From NCBI RefSeq assembly GCF_014191255.1, contig NZ_JACHWH010000003.1, positions 894,451 to 958,450 of the forward strand: DNA of 64,000 nucleotides, written 5' to 3'. The notes below the pieces were generated by a model that searched no databases, was not told the origin of the DNA, and saw only the letters and a program-made list of their open reading frames with translations. Both the position numbers and the translations under genes were made by a program. Origin of the DNA: Amycolatopsis bartoniae (lineage in GTDB: Bacteria > Actinomycetota > Actinomycetes > Mycobacteriales > Pseudonocardiaceae). Below, in pieces: positions 7,829 to 15,431 of this stretch. Each line of letters starts with the position of its first letter. Within the stretch, counting starts at the first letter, position 1.

Positions 7829-8773
7829 ATGGCCGAGCTGAGTCGGGTGTTGCGGGTACTGGGCAGGGTGCAGGGGGCGGTGTCCATCACGCGGATGGAC
7901 GCGGCGCGGATCGCCCGCGCGCAGCAGCAGAGGATGCCGCACAACGTCCTCACCGATCTGCTGTTCGGCGGGCTCGCGAAGGGCGTGACGGTCTTCGACG
8001 GCACCGCCGCGGGCGCGGAAAGTCCCTTGGACGTGCGGGTTTACCGGCCCGTGGGCGTGCGCGCCGGTGCGCCGCTGGTGGTGAACTTCCACGGCGGCGG
8101 CTGGGTCCTCGGGGGGCTGGACCAGGGCGACTGGCTGTGCAGCCACGTCGCCGCGGGAACGGGCGCGGTCGTGGTGTCGGTGGGTTACCGGCTCGCCCCG
8201 TCGCATCCGTGGCCCGCCGCGGCCGAGGACTGCTACGCCGCCTTGGCCGACCTCGCGAAGCGGGCCGCGGAGTTCGGCGCGGACGCCGGCCGGGTGGCGG
8301 TGATGGGCGACAGCGCGGGCGGCAACCTCGCCGCCGTCGTGGCGTTGATGGCGCGCGACCGGTCCGGCCCGCCGCTCGCGTACCAGGCACTGATCTATCC
8401 CGCGACCGACCTGACGCTGTCCAGCCCGTCGGTGGCGGAGAACGCGCACGCGCCCGTCCTCACGCGGGAGGAGTGCGTCGCCTACCGCGACCACTACCTG
8501 CAGGGGCAGGACCCGAAGCAGCCCTACATCTCGCCCCTGTTCGCCGACGACCTGGCCGGGTTGCCGCCGGCGCTCGTCCAGGTGGCCGAGCACGACCCGA
8601 TCCGCGACGACGGCCTGCGCTACGCCGACGCGTTGCGGAAAGCGGGAGTCGAGGCGCGCACCACCACGTACGTCGGGATGCCGCACGGCTACTTCGCGTT
8701 CCCGCGGCTCTGCCGCAGCGCGCCGCAGGCGCTGGCGGAGCTGTGCGCCGAGCTGACCGCGGCGCTCCATTAG
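7829..8773 (+). CDS. Alpha/beta hydrolase of the hormone-sensitive-lipase (HSL, family IV) type
   Basis: The 314-residue cytoplasmic esterase has the oxyanion motif HGGGW (about residue 89), nucleophile elbow GDSAGGN with Ser162, an acid residue in VAEHDPIRDDG and the catalytic His in GMPHGYF. The family hydrolyses short-chain esters. It is followed 9 bases later by a TetR gene, so both form an operon under palindrome site A. With the SDR that faces it and the distant monooxygenase sharing the operator, a role as the ester-cleaving step after Baeyer-Villiger oxidation is an attractive inference. ATG 7829 follows an AGGAGG-like site (GGAAAGGAGG). Confidence 0.88.
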   Translation: MAELSRVLRVLGRVQGAVSITRMDAARIARAQQQRMPHNVLTDLLFGGLAKGVTVFDGTAAGAESPLDVRVYRPVGVRAGAPLVVNFHGGGWVLGGLDQGDWLCSHVAAGTGAVVVSVGYRLAPSHPWPAAAEDCYAALADLAKRAAEFGADAGRVAVMGDSAGGNLAAVVALMARDRSGPPLAYQALIYPATDLTLSSPSVAENAHAPVLTREECVAYRDHYLQGQDPKQPYISPLFADDLAGLPPALVQVAEHDPIRDDGLRYADALRKAGVEARTTTYVGMPHGYFAFPRLCRSAPQALAELCAELTAALH

Positions 8774-8782
8774 CATCGCGGG

Positions 8783-9382
8783 ATGGCCAGGCAGCGGTCC
8801 GGGACGGCGACCCGGGAAGCCATCCGGACGGCCGCGGCCCGGCTGTTCCGGGCGCACGGCTTCGCGGGCACGTCGGTCCGCGACATCGCCGCGCGCGCCC
8901 AGGCCGACCCGGCGCTGGTGATCCGGCACTTCGGCACCAAGGAACTGCTGTTCCTCGACACCATGCACCTGACGATGGACGACGAGCCGCTGCTCGACGT
9001 CCCGCTGGAGTCGCTGGGGCGGCGGTTCGTCGAGGTGCTGCTCGACTCCGGCGACGACACCCGCGACGTGTACCTCGCGCTGCTGCGCGGCAGCGGCCAG
9101 CCGCAGATCGGCGGACGGCTGCAGGACACGCATGAAACCGCGTTCGTGGCGCCGCTGCGTGCCCGGCTGGCCGGGCCGGGCGCGGACACGCGGGCCCGGC
9201 TCGCCGGGGCGCTGATCGGCGGGCTGCTCTACGCGCTGTGGGTGGTCGGCGACGAGCAGCTCGCCGCGGCCGGGCGCGAGGAGATCGTCAGCCGGTACGG
9301 TGACCTGCTGCAGCAGCTGCTCACGCCGGACGCCGCTACTGCACCGACCAGCCCCCGTCCGACGGCAGCACCGCCCCGTTGA
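8783..9382 (+). CDS. TetR family transcriptional regulator
   Basis: The 199-residue protein has a typical N-terminal HTH (REAIRTAAARLFRAHGFAGTSVRDIAARAQADPALVIRHFGTKELLFLD) and a helical ligand domain ending in a low-complexity Pro/Ala tail. It is co-transcribed with the esterase, and its own 3' end overlaps the convergent SDR gene by 47 bases (9336-9382). Its likely targets are the GTCAAC/GTTGAC palindromes at 7778 and 10352, i.e. its own operon and the SDR. Such regulators usually repress until an intermediate of the pathway binds. Confidence 0.88.
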   Translation: MARQRSGTATREAIRTAAARLFRAHGFAGTSVRDIAARAQADPALVIRHFGTKELLFLDTMHLTMDDEPLLDVPLESLGRRFVEVLLDSGDDTRDVYLALLRGSGQPQIGGRLQDTHETAFVAPLRARLAGPGADTRARLAGALIGGLLYALWVVGDEQLAAAGREEIVSRYGDLLQQLLTPDAATAPTSPRPTAAPPR

Positions 9383-10337
9383 CGTTGACGCCGTCGTCGC
9401 TGAGCAGGAACGTGATCGACGCGGCGAGCTGGGGCGCGGTGGCGATCGGCGGGATGAGCGCCAGGAACCCGGCGGTGCGGTCGCGGCCGAACTGCGACAT
9501 CTCGCCGCCCGCGCCCATTCCCGTCGCCACCCCGCCCGGGGCGACGGCGTTGACGCGGATGCCCGACGGGCCGTACATGAACGCCGCGCTGCGCGTGATC
9601 CCGACGACCGCGTGCTTCGACGCGGTGTAGGCGACCCCCGAGGTCGAGCCGCGCAACGCGGCCTCCGACGCGACGTTGACGATCGAGCCCCGCCCGGCGG
9701 CGAGCATCGCGGGCAGGACGGCGCGGGTGAGCCGGAACGGCCCGTCGACATTGACGGCGAAGACGCGCTGCCACATCGCGTCCGACACCTCGTGCAGGGG
9801 GCTGAAGTCGTCGGCGATGCCCGCGACGTTGGCCAGGCCGTCGATGCGCGGCCCGGCGGCCGCGACGACGCGCTCGATGTCTCCGGGTTCCGTGAGATCC
9901 GCGGCGACGGTTTCGACGTCCCGCAGTTCCTCCAGCCGGTCCCGGGCGATGTCGACGGCGATCACCCGCCCGCCCTCGCGCGCGACGCGGGAGGCCGTCG
10001 CCCGGCCGATGCCCGACGCCGCGCCGGTGACGATCACCGTGCGGCCCTCGAACCGCCCGGGCACGACGCGCTCCTGCCAGCCGGTGGTCTCCTGCGCCGC
10101 GTCGGGCACGACGCCGTCGTTCGCGCGGGCGACGAGGTCGTCGACCACGTCCTGCGGCAGCGCGCCCTGGCTGAGCTCGACCAGCTGGCTCAGCGGGAGC
10201 TGCCGGACCGGGGCGAGCACGCGCTCGTCGAAACCGCTCTGCCCCAGCAGGTCCCGCAGCAGCGGACCGCCTTCCGGGTGGGCCAGCCAGTCGCCGACCG
10301 GAGCCTGCGCGGTGAGGGGTTTCGGGTCGTCCGCCAT
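9336..10337 (-). CDS. SDR family oxidoreductase with an N-terminal extension
   Basis: The 333-residue protein carries a classical SDR domain from about residue 95: TGAASGIGRA (cofactor glycine motif), LANVAGIAD, the Ser of the catalytic triad in SIVNVASEAALRGSTSG, and YTASKHAVVGITR (YxxxK). The first 95 residues (HPEGGPLLRDLLGQSGF, LPLSQLVELSQGALPQDVVDDLV) form an extra, probably helical domain that I do not recognise. SDRs interconvert alcohols and ketones with NAD(P)H. The gene faces the TetR gene (47-base overlap) and has palindrome site B between its start and the next gene, so it is probably co-regulated with the esterase. Confidence 0.85.
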   Translation of the reverse strand: MADDPKPLTAQAPVGDWLAHPEGGPLLRDLLGQSGFDERVLAPVRQLPLSQLVELSQGALPQDVVDDLVARANDGVVPDAAQETTGWQERVVPGRFEGRTVIVTGAASGIGRATASRVAREGGRVIAVDIARDRLEELRDVETVAADLTEPGDIERVVAAAGPRIDGLANVAGIADDFSPLHEVSDAMWQRVFAVNVDGPFRLTRAVLPAMLAAGRGSIVNVASEAALRGSTSGVAYTASKHAVVGITRSAAFMYGPSGIRVNAVAPGGVATGMGAGGEMSQFGRDRTAGFLALIPPIATAPQLAASITFLLSDDGVNVNGAVLPSDGGWSVQ

Positions 10338-10351
10338 GGCGTCTCCTCGTA

Positions 10352-10366
10352 GTCAACTAAGTTGAC
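10352..10366. promoter_or_regulatory. Palindromic operator GTCAACT-A-AGTTGAC (site B)
   Basis: A perfect 15-bp dyad lies 14 bases upstream of the SDR start and has the same GTCAAC/GTTGAC core as site A. It also lies 29 bases upstream of the divergent amyloid-motif gene, so binding could affect both. Confidence 0.65.
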
Positions 10367-10394
10367 GAAGGAGCGTAGCCGTTAAGGTGGAGCC

Positions 10395-10736
10395 ATGCCG
10401 GACGAGATCCTCATGTCGATCGCCACCACGCTCGCCACCAAGGCCGCGACGGGCCTGTACGACCTGGTGAAGAGCAGGTTCGGCAAGGACCGCGAGGCGG
10501 TGGCCGAGCTGGAGGCGGCGGATCCGGAGCGCCCGGAGACGGTGCGCGCGCTGGCGGAACGGCTCGCCACGGTGGAGCAGGCGGACGCGGCGTTCGCGGA
10601 CGAGCTGCGCGGCGAGTGGCAGCGCGTGGAGGGCGGCCGCCAGACCGCGACGGGCGGTGTGAACAACCAGGTGACCGGCACGGTGCACGGCAAGGTCCTG
10701 CAGGCGGGCGACATCCACGGGGACATCAGCTTCTAG
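10395..10736 (+). CDS. Small protein with helical N-terminal domain and C-terminal RHIM-like amyloid signalling motif
   Basis: The 113-residue protein starts with an amphipathic to hydrophobic helix (MPDEILMSIATTLATKAATG), then a charged helical region to residue 80, then a Gly/Asn-rich tail. The last 25 residues contain NNQVTGTVHGKVLQAGDIHG, whose core VLQAG fits the hydrophobic-Gln-x-Gly pattern of RHIM/PP/BASS3 amyloid signalling motifs, with the regularly spaced Gly and Val seen in actinobacterial copies. Such motifs pass a signal from an NLR-like receptor to a membrane-active or other effector by fibril templating. No receptor is adjacent; the split NLR-like regulator at 46.5-48.8 kb lacks a visible copy. 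The N-terminal helix resembles the first helix of Bell/HeLo-like pore-forming domains, which is inference. Confidence 0.7.
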   Translation: MPDEILMSIATTLATKAATGLYDLVKSRFGKDREAVAELEAADPERPETVRALAERLATVEQADAAFADELRGEWQRVEGGRQTATGGVNNQVTGTVHGKVLQAGDIHGDISF

Positions 10737-11389
10737 TCGCGCGGCTGCTGACCCCGCAGTGCCGCCGTGGTGCCCACGGTGCGGGCGAACCAGTCCGTGG
10801 CCAGGTGCGCCACCTGGTCGAGTGCGCCCGGTTCCTCGAACAGGTGACCCGCGCCGGCGACGATCTCCAGTCTGCTGTTGGCGGGCAGCAGCCGCATCGC
10901 CTGGCGGTTGAGGTCCACCACCGTCTCGTCCCGCTCGCCCGCGATGAGCAGCGTCGGGGCCTGCACGCGGGTGAGCGCGCCGCCCGCGAGGTCCGGCCGT
11001 CCGCCGCGCGACACCACCGCCCGCACGGCCGCGGGCCGCTCGGCCGCGGCGAGGAGCGCGACGCCCGCGCCGGTGCTGGCGCCGAAGAAACCCACGCCGC
11101 TGCCGGCGGTCGCGGGCTGGGCGGCGAGCCAGTCGACGACGGCCGTGAGCCGCCCGGCGAGCACCGGGACGGCGGGCTCGTCCTCCCCGGGCGCGAGCAG
11201 GTCGAGCAGGACCGTGCCGAGCCCCGCCGCCCGCAGCTGCCCGGCGACGGACCGGTTGCGGGGACTGTTCCGGCCGCTGCCGGAGCCGTGCGCGAACACG
11301 ACGATCCCGCCGGGCCGCGCCGGAAGCGCGACGTGCGCCGCCAGTCGCAGCCCGCCGAGGGGAATCCGGACCTCCTCGTCGAGGACCAT
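10733..11389 (-). CDS. Dienelactone-hydrolase-like alpha/beta hydrolase
   Basis: The 218-residue protein has the HGSGSGRNSPRN oxyanion region, nucleophile motif GASTGAG (about residue 110) and a catalytic His in GAGHLFEEPG. This DLH-like group is often found beside or fused to phosphoribosyltransferase domains in actinobacteria; none is present here. ATG 11389 follows a GGAG site; a much longer open frame upstream is only a GC artefact. The stop codon overlaps the stop of the convergent amyloid-motif gene by 3-4 bases. The substrate is unknown. Confidence 0.85.
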   Translation of the reverse strand: MVLDEEVRIPLGGLRLAAHVALPARPGGIVVFAHGSGSGRNSPRNRSVAGQLRAAGLGTVLLDLLAPGEDEPAVPVLAGRLTAVVDWLAAQPATAGSGVGFFGASTGAGVALLAAAERPAAVRAVVSRGGRPDLAGGALTRVQAPTLLIAGERDETVVDLNRQAMRLLPANSRLEIVAGAGHLFEEPGALDQVAHLATDWFARTVGTTAALRGQQPRD

Positions 11390-11560
11390 GCTGCCGCTCC
11401 TTTCCGAAGCACCCGGGCTACCCGCTCGCGCCGGTGACCATGCGGGCTCCACCGGCGGGTGGAGGGATTTCTCCACCCGGGGATACGGCGCTCGTCCGAC
11501 GACGAAAGCCCTGCTCAGCCGTAGTTTCGACCCCGTCAACGAGAAACGGGGTGGGAGACC

Positions 11561-12115
11561 ATGAGCGGACCTGTCGAAGTAGTGCTCGTCATCGCGGTGA
11601 TCGCGTACGTGTTGATCCGGCGCCTGGCCGGAGAGCCCGCCCAGGCCAAGCGGATGCTCGTCATCCCGGCGATCCTGGTGATCGTGGGGTTGAAGGACCT
11701 GCACGGCGTCACCGGCGCGGCACTGGCTTACCTCGTGGTGACGGGCCTGGTCACCGTGGTGCTCGGGGCGTTGCGGGGCGCGAGCATCCGGCTCTTCCAG
11801 CGCGAGGGCGTCGTCTTCATGCGGTACACGGCGGTGACCCTGGGACTGTGGGTGCTCAACATCGCGGTCAAGTTCGGGTCGAGCTTCCTGATGCACGTCC
11901 TCGACCCCGCTGCCGCCACCGCGGCGGGCAACACGCTGATGCTGAGCCTCGGTCTCGGCGTACTGGTCGAGGGCCTGGTCGTGCTGGCCAAGGCCGTGCG
12001 GGGCGAGGGCCGGATCCTGTGGGAGAAGGGCCGCGACGGCGGGCCGCACCGGAGCGCGCAGTGGCTCGACGACCTGCAGCGGCGGTACTCCGGCCGCGGC
12101 CCGCTCGATCGTTAG
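11561..12115 (+). CDS. Integral membrane protein upstream of a two-component system
   Basis: The 184-residue protein has about five hydrophobic segments, beginning VEVVLVIAVIAYVLIRRL and including AALAYLVVTGLVTVVLGAL and LGLGVLVEGLVVLAKAV, with a basic C-terminus. It resembles the DUF1453/CcdC-like membrane proteins common beside actinobacterial histidine kinases. The next gene begins within a few bases of its stop, so it is co-transcribed with the kinase and may be the membrane component sensed or controlled by it. Function unknown. Confidence 0.75.
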   Translation: MSGPVEVVLVIAVIAYVLIRRLAGEPAQAKRMLVIPAILVIVGLKDLHGVTGAALAYLVVTGLVTVVLGALRGASIRLFQREGVVFMRYTAVTLGLWVLNIAVKFGSSFLMHVLDPAAATAAGNTLMLSLGLGVLVEGLVVLAKAVRGEGRILWEKGRDGGPHRSAQWLDDLQRRYSGRGPLDR

Positions 12116-12125
12116 GGTGAGGTCC

Positions 12126-13241
12126 GTGGACGACGGGCGCCGCGTCGCCCGGTACACCGACGAGCTGCTGCGCCCGTTCGGGTTCGCGGTCCTCGTCGCG
12201 GTGACCGCCGTCCAGTTCGCCACCCGGCCGGTCACCGCCCCGGCCCTGTCGGTCCCGCTGTTCGCCGCCGTCTCGCTGCTGACGCTCGGTGGGCTGCTGC
12301 CGTGGACCCGCCTGCCGGCCGGCGGGCGGGTCGCGCTCGCGGCGGCCTTCGCCGTGCTCACCGCGGTCCTGCTCCCGCTGGCGCAGGCGACGCTCGCTCC
12401 GGCGTTCGCGTTCGTGGCGACCGCGGTGGCCGGGGAGAAGCTCGGCCGCCGGGCCGCCGGGTTCGTCGCCGCCGCGGGAGCCGTCGCCACGGCCGTCGCG
12501 GTGTGGGCGGCCGGGGAGCTGCACCCGACCGCCGACGACTGGCCGTGGTGGCTCGCCCTCACCGTCGCGGCTCCGGTGTTCGCCGGGATCGCGCGCCGCG
12601 ACCGGCAGGCGGCCGTCCTCAACGCCCGGCGCGCGCTGCGCTCGGAGGCACGGGAGGCGGCGCTGCGTGAACGCGCCCGCATCGCCCGGGAGATCCACGA
12701 CGTGCTGGGCCACTCGCTGTCCGGCATCGCGCTGCAGCTCGACATGGCCGACGCGCTGCACGGCAAGGGTCGTGACGACGAGGCGAACCAGGCCACCCGC
12801 CGCGCCCGGGCACTGGCCGTCTCCAGCATCACCGAGACCCGGCGCGCGATCGAGGCCCTGCGCGCGGACGCCCTTCCGCTGGACCGCGGCCTGCGGTTGC
12901 TGGCGGAGGGCGAGGATGTGCCGTTCGAGATCAGCGGGGACCCGGCGCCGGTGCCGACCGAAACCGCGCACGCGCTGCTGCGTGCCGCGCAGGAGGCGCT
13001 CACCAACGCCGCCAAGCACGCGCCCGGCGCGGAACGGTCGATGGCGCTGGCCTTTCCCGCGGGCGCCGTGACGCTGACGGTCCGGAACGGCCCGCGGGCC
13101 GGGGAAGCGGATCCGCAGGTCGCGGCGGGCGGAGGCATGGGGCTGGTGGGGATGCGGGAGCGGATCGCGTTGCTCGGCGGGAGCCTGCGGGCCGGACCCG
13201 CGGCGGGTGGCTGGCGCGTGGAAGTGGAGGTGCCGAGGTGA
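12126..13241 (+). CDS. Sensor histidine kinase, NarL-partner (HisKA_3) type
   Basis: The 371-residue protein has an N-terminal block of about four to five membrane helices (residues 15-150) and a C-terminal kinase: dimerisation/phosphoacceptor motif RIAREIHDVLGHSLSGIALQ, N-box AAQEALTNAAKHAPG and G-box GGGMGLVGMRERIALLGG. GTG 12126 is preferred because GTGAGG precedes it; GTG 12117, right after the upstream stop, is possible. The stop overlaps the response-regulator start (GTGA at 13238). The stimulus is unknown; sensing is likely within the membrane because no large extracellular domain exists. Its partner regulator appears broken (see next entry). Confidence 0.88.
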   Translation: MDDGRRVARYTDELLRPFGFAVLVAVTAVQFATRPVTAPALSVPLFAAVSLLTLGGLLPWTRLPAGGRVALAAAFAVLTAVLLPLAQATLAPAFAFVATAVAGEKLGRRAAGFVAAAGAVATAVAVWAAGELHPTADDWPWWLALTVAAPVFAGIARRDRQAAVLNARRALRSEAREAALRERARIAREIHDVLGHSLSGIALQLDMADALHGKGRDDEANQATRRARALAVSSITETRRAIEALRADALPLDRGLRLLAEGEDVPFEISGDPAPVPTETAHALLRAAQEALTNAAKHAPGAERSMALAFPAGAVTLTVRNGPRAGEADPQVAAGGGMGLVGMRERIALLGGSLRAGPAAGGWRVEVEVPR

Positions 13242-13655
13242 CGCTGTCCCTCGTCGTCGTGGATGACCAGGCGTCGGTGCGGGAGGCGCTCGCGGTGATG
13301 CTCGACCTGGCCGACGACCTCACCGTGGTCGCCGCCGCGACCAACGGGCAGGAGGCCGTCGACGCCCGCCGTCGTGCTGGCGCCCGAGGTGCAACGGCGG
13401 CTCATCACGCTCGCTACCCGCCGCGCCCGCCCGGTGGCGGCTTTCGCGCTGACCGCCCGCGAACAGGAGATCCTCGGGCTGATCGGCGAGGGGCTGCGCA
13501 ACGCGGAGATCGCCCGGCGGCTGGTGATCAGCGAGGCGACGGTCAAGACCCACCTCAACAACCTGTTCGCCAAGGCGGGTTTCCACTCCCGCGCCGAGGC
13601 CGTCCGGTACGCGCTGAGCACCGCCACCCCCGGCGGTTACCGGCGCGGGGACTGA
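13238..13655 (+). pseudogene. NarL/LuxR-type response regulator with an internal deletion and frameshift
   Basis: The first frame reads LSLVVVDDQASVREALAVML to GQEAVDA, i.e. the first 44 or so residues of a receiver domain including the paired acidic residues. At about 13363-13374 it switches to another frame that continues with LAPEVQRRLI and a complete LuxR HTH (LTAREQEILGLIGEGLRNAEIARRL, ATVKTHLNNLFAKAGFHSR). The receiver part with the phosphoacceptor Asp, switch Thr/Ser and Lys, normally 70-80 residues, is missing. The two pieces together are about 140 residues instead of 200-220. Either a real deletion inactivated the system, or the assembly collapsed here. GTG 13374 could still start a free-standing 93-residue HTH protein. 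Confidence 0.8.
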
Positions 13656-13812
13656 ACCCGCCGCGGCGCTGGGCACGGCGCTCGTCGTGCTGACGGTGGC
13701 CGCCCTGCGGCGTTGGCTCATGATGTGGACCGTTTGATTTTCCCCGCGTTCCGGGTGCATGCTGTCGGGACGCGGAAAACGCTGTGTCCACAGTGGAAAG
13801 AAGGTGCGGGCG

Positions 13813-14856
13813 GTGAGCGGGCGCGAGGCCGACGTCGTCGTGGTGGGGGCCGGCGGCACGGGCTCGGCCGCGGCATGGCAGCTCGCGGCCCGCGGGGTGG
13901 ACGTGCTCGTGCTCGAAGCGCGCCCGGCCGACGAGCCGTGCCGCGCCGCCGAGGTCTTCCGCGTCGCCGGGGCCGAGCTGTCGCACAACCACCTCGCGCT
14001 GCAGGCGCTGCCGCTGTGGCGGGAGCTGGAGCAGGAGACCTCGACGCGGGTGCTGACGCTGACCGGCGGGGTCGCGCACGGGCACACCGAGGACCTGGAC
14101 CTCCTGGCGTGGGCCGCGGACGCGGTGGGCAAGCCGGGGCGCTGGCTGCCGCCCGAGGAGGCGGTCGAGCGCTGGCCGGGCCTGCGCTACGCCGGACGTG
14201 TGTTCTTCCACCCGCTGGCGGGCCGGATCGACGCCGGGGTCGGCGTGCCCGCCCTGCGCGCGGCGGCGGTGCGCCAGGGAGCCGTCGTGCGGCGGGGTGA
14301 GCCGGTGACCGGGATCGAGCCGCGGGGTGACGATCTCGTGGAGGTCCGGACCACCGAACGCGGCTACCGCGCGCGGCGGGTCGTCGTGGCGGCCGGAGCG
14401 TCGTCGGCGAACCTCGCGGGCGGGTTCGCCCCGCGGGCGAACGCCGAGCGGACGGTGGATTTCGCGGCGGTGCGGGCGGACCTGGACTGGCCGGTGTTCT
14501 TCCACCACCTCGACCGGCCGGAGCTGGCCGCCGGGGGCTATCCGGGCGCGGTGTGCGGCATGGCGGAACCCGGCGCCGGGCTCTCGGTGGGGTTCCTCGC
14601 GCCGGGCGCGGGCGACCCGGCGGCCCGGCAGCGGGCCCTGCGCCGGTACGCGCACGAGTGGCTGCCGGGCGCCGACCCGGACACGGCGGCCACGGGGGAG
14701 TGCCGGTACGCGGCGTCGGAGTTCGTCGTCGCGCGCAGGGGTCCGGTGGTGGTGGGGTCCGGTTTCGCGGGGCAGGGGTTCCAGTTCCTGCCCGCCGTGG
14801 GCCGGGCGCTGGCGGAGCTCGCGACGACGGGGGACGTGGCCCGGTACACCGGCTAA
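13813..14856 (+). CDS. FAD-dependent amine/sarcosine oxidase-like protein (DAO family)
   Basis: The 347-residue flavoprotein begins ADVVVVGAGGTGSAAAWQLAARG (dinucleotide-binding motif) and has the DAO-fold features of monomeric sarcosine oxidase / N-methyltryptophan oxidase: VVVAAGASSANL, then GECRYAASEFVVARRGPVVVGSGFAGQGFQFLPAVGRALAEL at the C-terminus. The Cys of ECRYA matches the position of the cysteine that binds FAD covalently in sarcosine oxidase (CLYT motif). GTG 13813 is chosen because AAAGAAGG lies upstream and the Rossmann motif then starts close to the N-terminus. The enzyme would oxidise a secondary amine to imine with H2O2. Its end overlaps the convergent TetR gene by 4 bases. 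Confidence 0.82.
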   Translation: MSGREADVVVVGAGGTGSAAAWQLAARGVDVLVLEARPADEPCRAAEVFRVAGAELSHNHLALQALPLWRELEQETSTRVLTLTGGVAHGHTEDLDLLAWAADAVGKPGRWLPPEEAVERWPGLRYAGRVFFHPLAGRIDAGVGVPALRAAAVRQGAVVRRGEPVTGIEPRGDDLVEVRTTERGYRARRVVVAAGASSANLAGGFAPRANAERTVDFAAVRADLDWPVFFHHLDRPELAAGGYPGAVCGMAEPGAGLSVGFLAPGAGDPAARQRALRRYAHEWLPGADPDTAATGECRYAASEFVVARRGPVVVGSGFAGQGFQFLPAVGRALAELATTGDVARYTG

Positions 14857-15431
14857 CGGGGTCCACTGTGGACGCTCGTCAGTACGCCGCCCAGCAGGAG
14901 GTCGATCAGGCGGGACGCCAGCTTTCGCTGCTGCTCCGCTCCGGCGATCATCGTGATCCCGCCCAGCGCCAGCAGCACGTCGTTCGGCGCGAGGTCCGCG
15001 CGCACCGCGCCCGCCGCGGCTCCCGCGTCCAGCAGGGTGCCGATCGCCTGGCGCAGGCGGTCCCGGGTGTGCAGCCGGTCCACTTCGGACAGCAACACCG
15101 CCCGCAGGGTGTCCGCCATCCCCTCCTTGGCGGCCATGAAGTCGACGAACCGCTCCATCCACGCCCGCAGCGCGCCGGCCGGCGGGCACTGCCCGAGCAG
15201 CTCCGGCGCGGCCGCGCACAACCTGTCCACCTCGTTGCGGTAGACCGCCTCGACCAGCGCCTCGCGGGTCGGGAAGCGCCGGTACAGCGTGCCGATCCCG
15301 ACCCCCGCCGCACGGGCGATCGCCTTCAGCGACGTCTGCGTGCCCTCCCGAGCGAACGCCGCCGCGGCGACCTCCAGCAGGCGTTCGCGGTTGTCGCGCG
15401 CGTCTGCGCGCAGCCTCCGCTCCGTCACCAC
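14853..15431 (-). CDS. TetR family transcriptional regulator
   Basis: The 192-residue protein has an HTH of the type RLLEVAAAAFAREGTQTSLKAIARAAGVGIGTLYRRFPTREAL and a C-terminal domain like those of the SCO-type TetR_C_33 regulators. It is closely related in sequence to the TetR at 23760 (same GVGIGTLYRxFPTR core). It overlaps the upstream SDR gene by 7 bases and is therefore co-transcribed with it, and probably controls that operon through the 24-bp palindrome at 16205. Confidence 0.87.
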   Translation of the reverse strand: MVTERRLRADARDNRERLLEVAAAAFAREGTQTSLKAIARAAGVGIGTLYRRFPTREALVEAVYRNEVDRLCAAAPELLGQCPPAGALRAWMERFVDFMAAKEGMADTLRAVLLSEVDRLHTRDRLRQAIGTLLDAGAAAGAVRADLAPNDVLLALGGITMIAGAEQQRKLASRLIDLLLGGVLTSVHSGPR

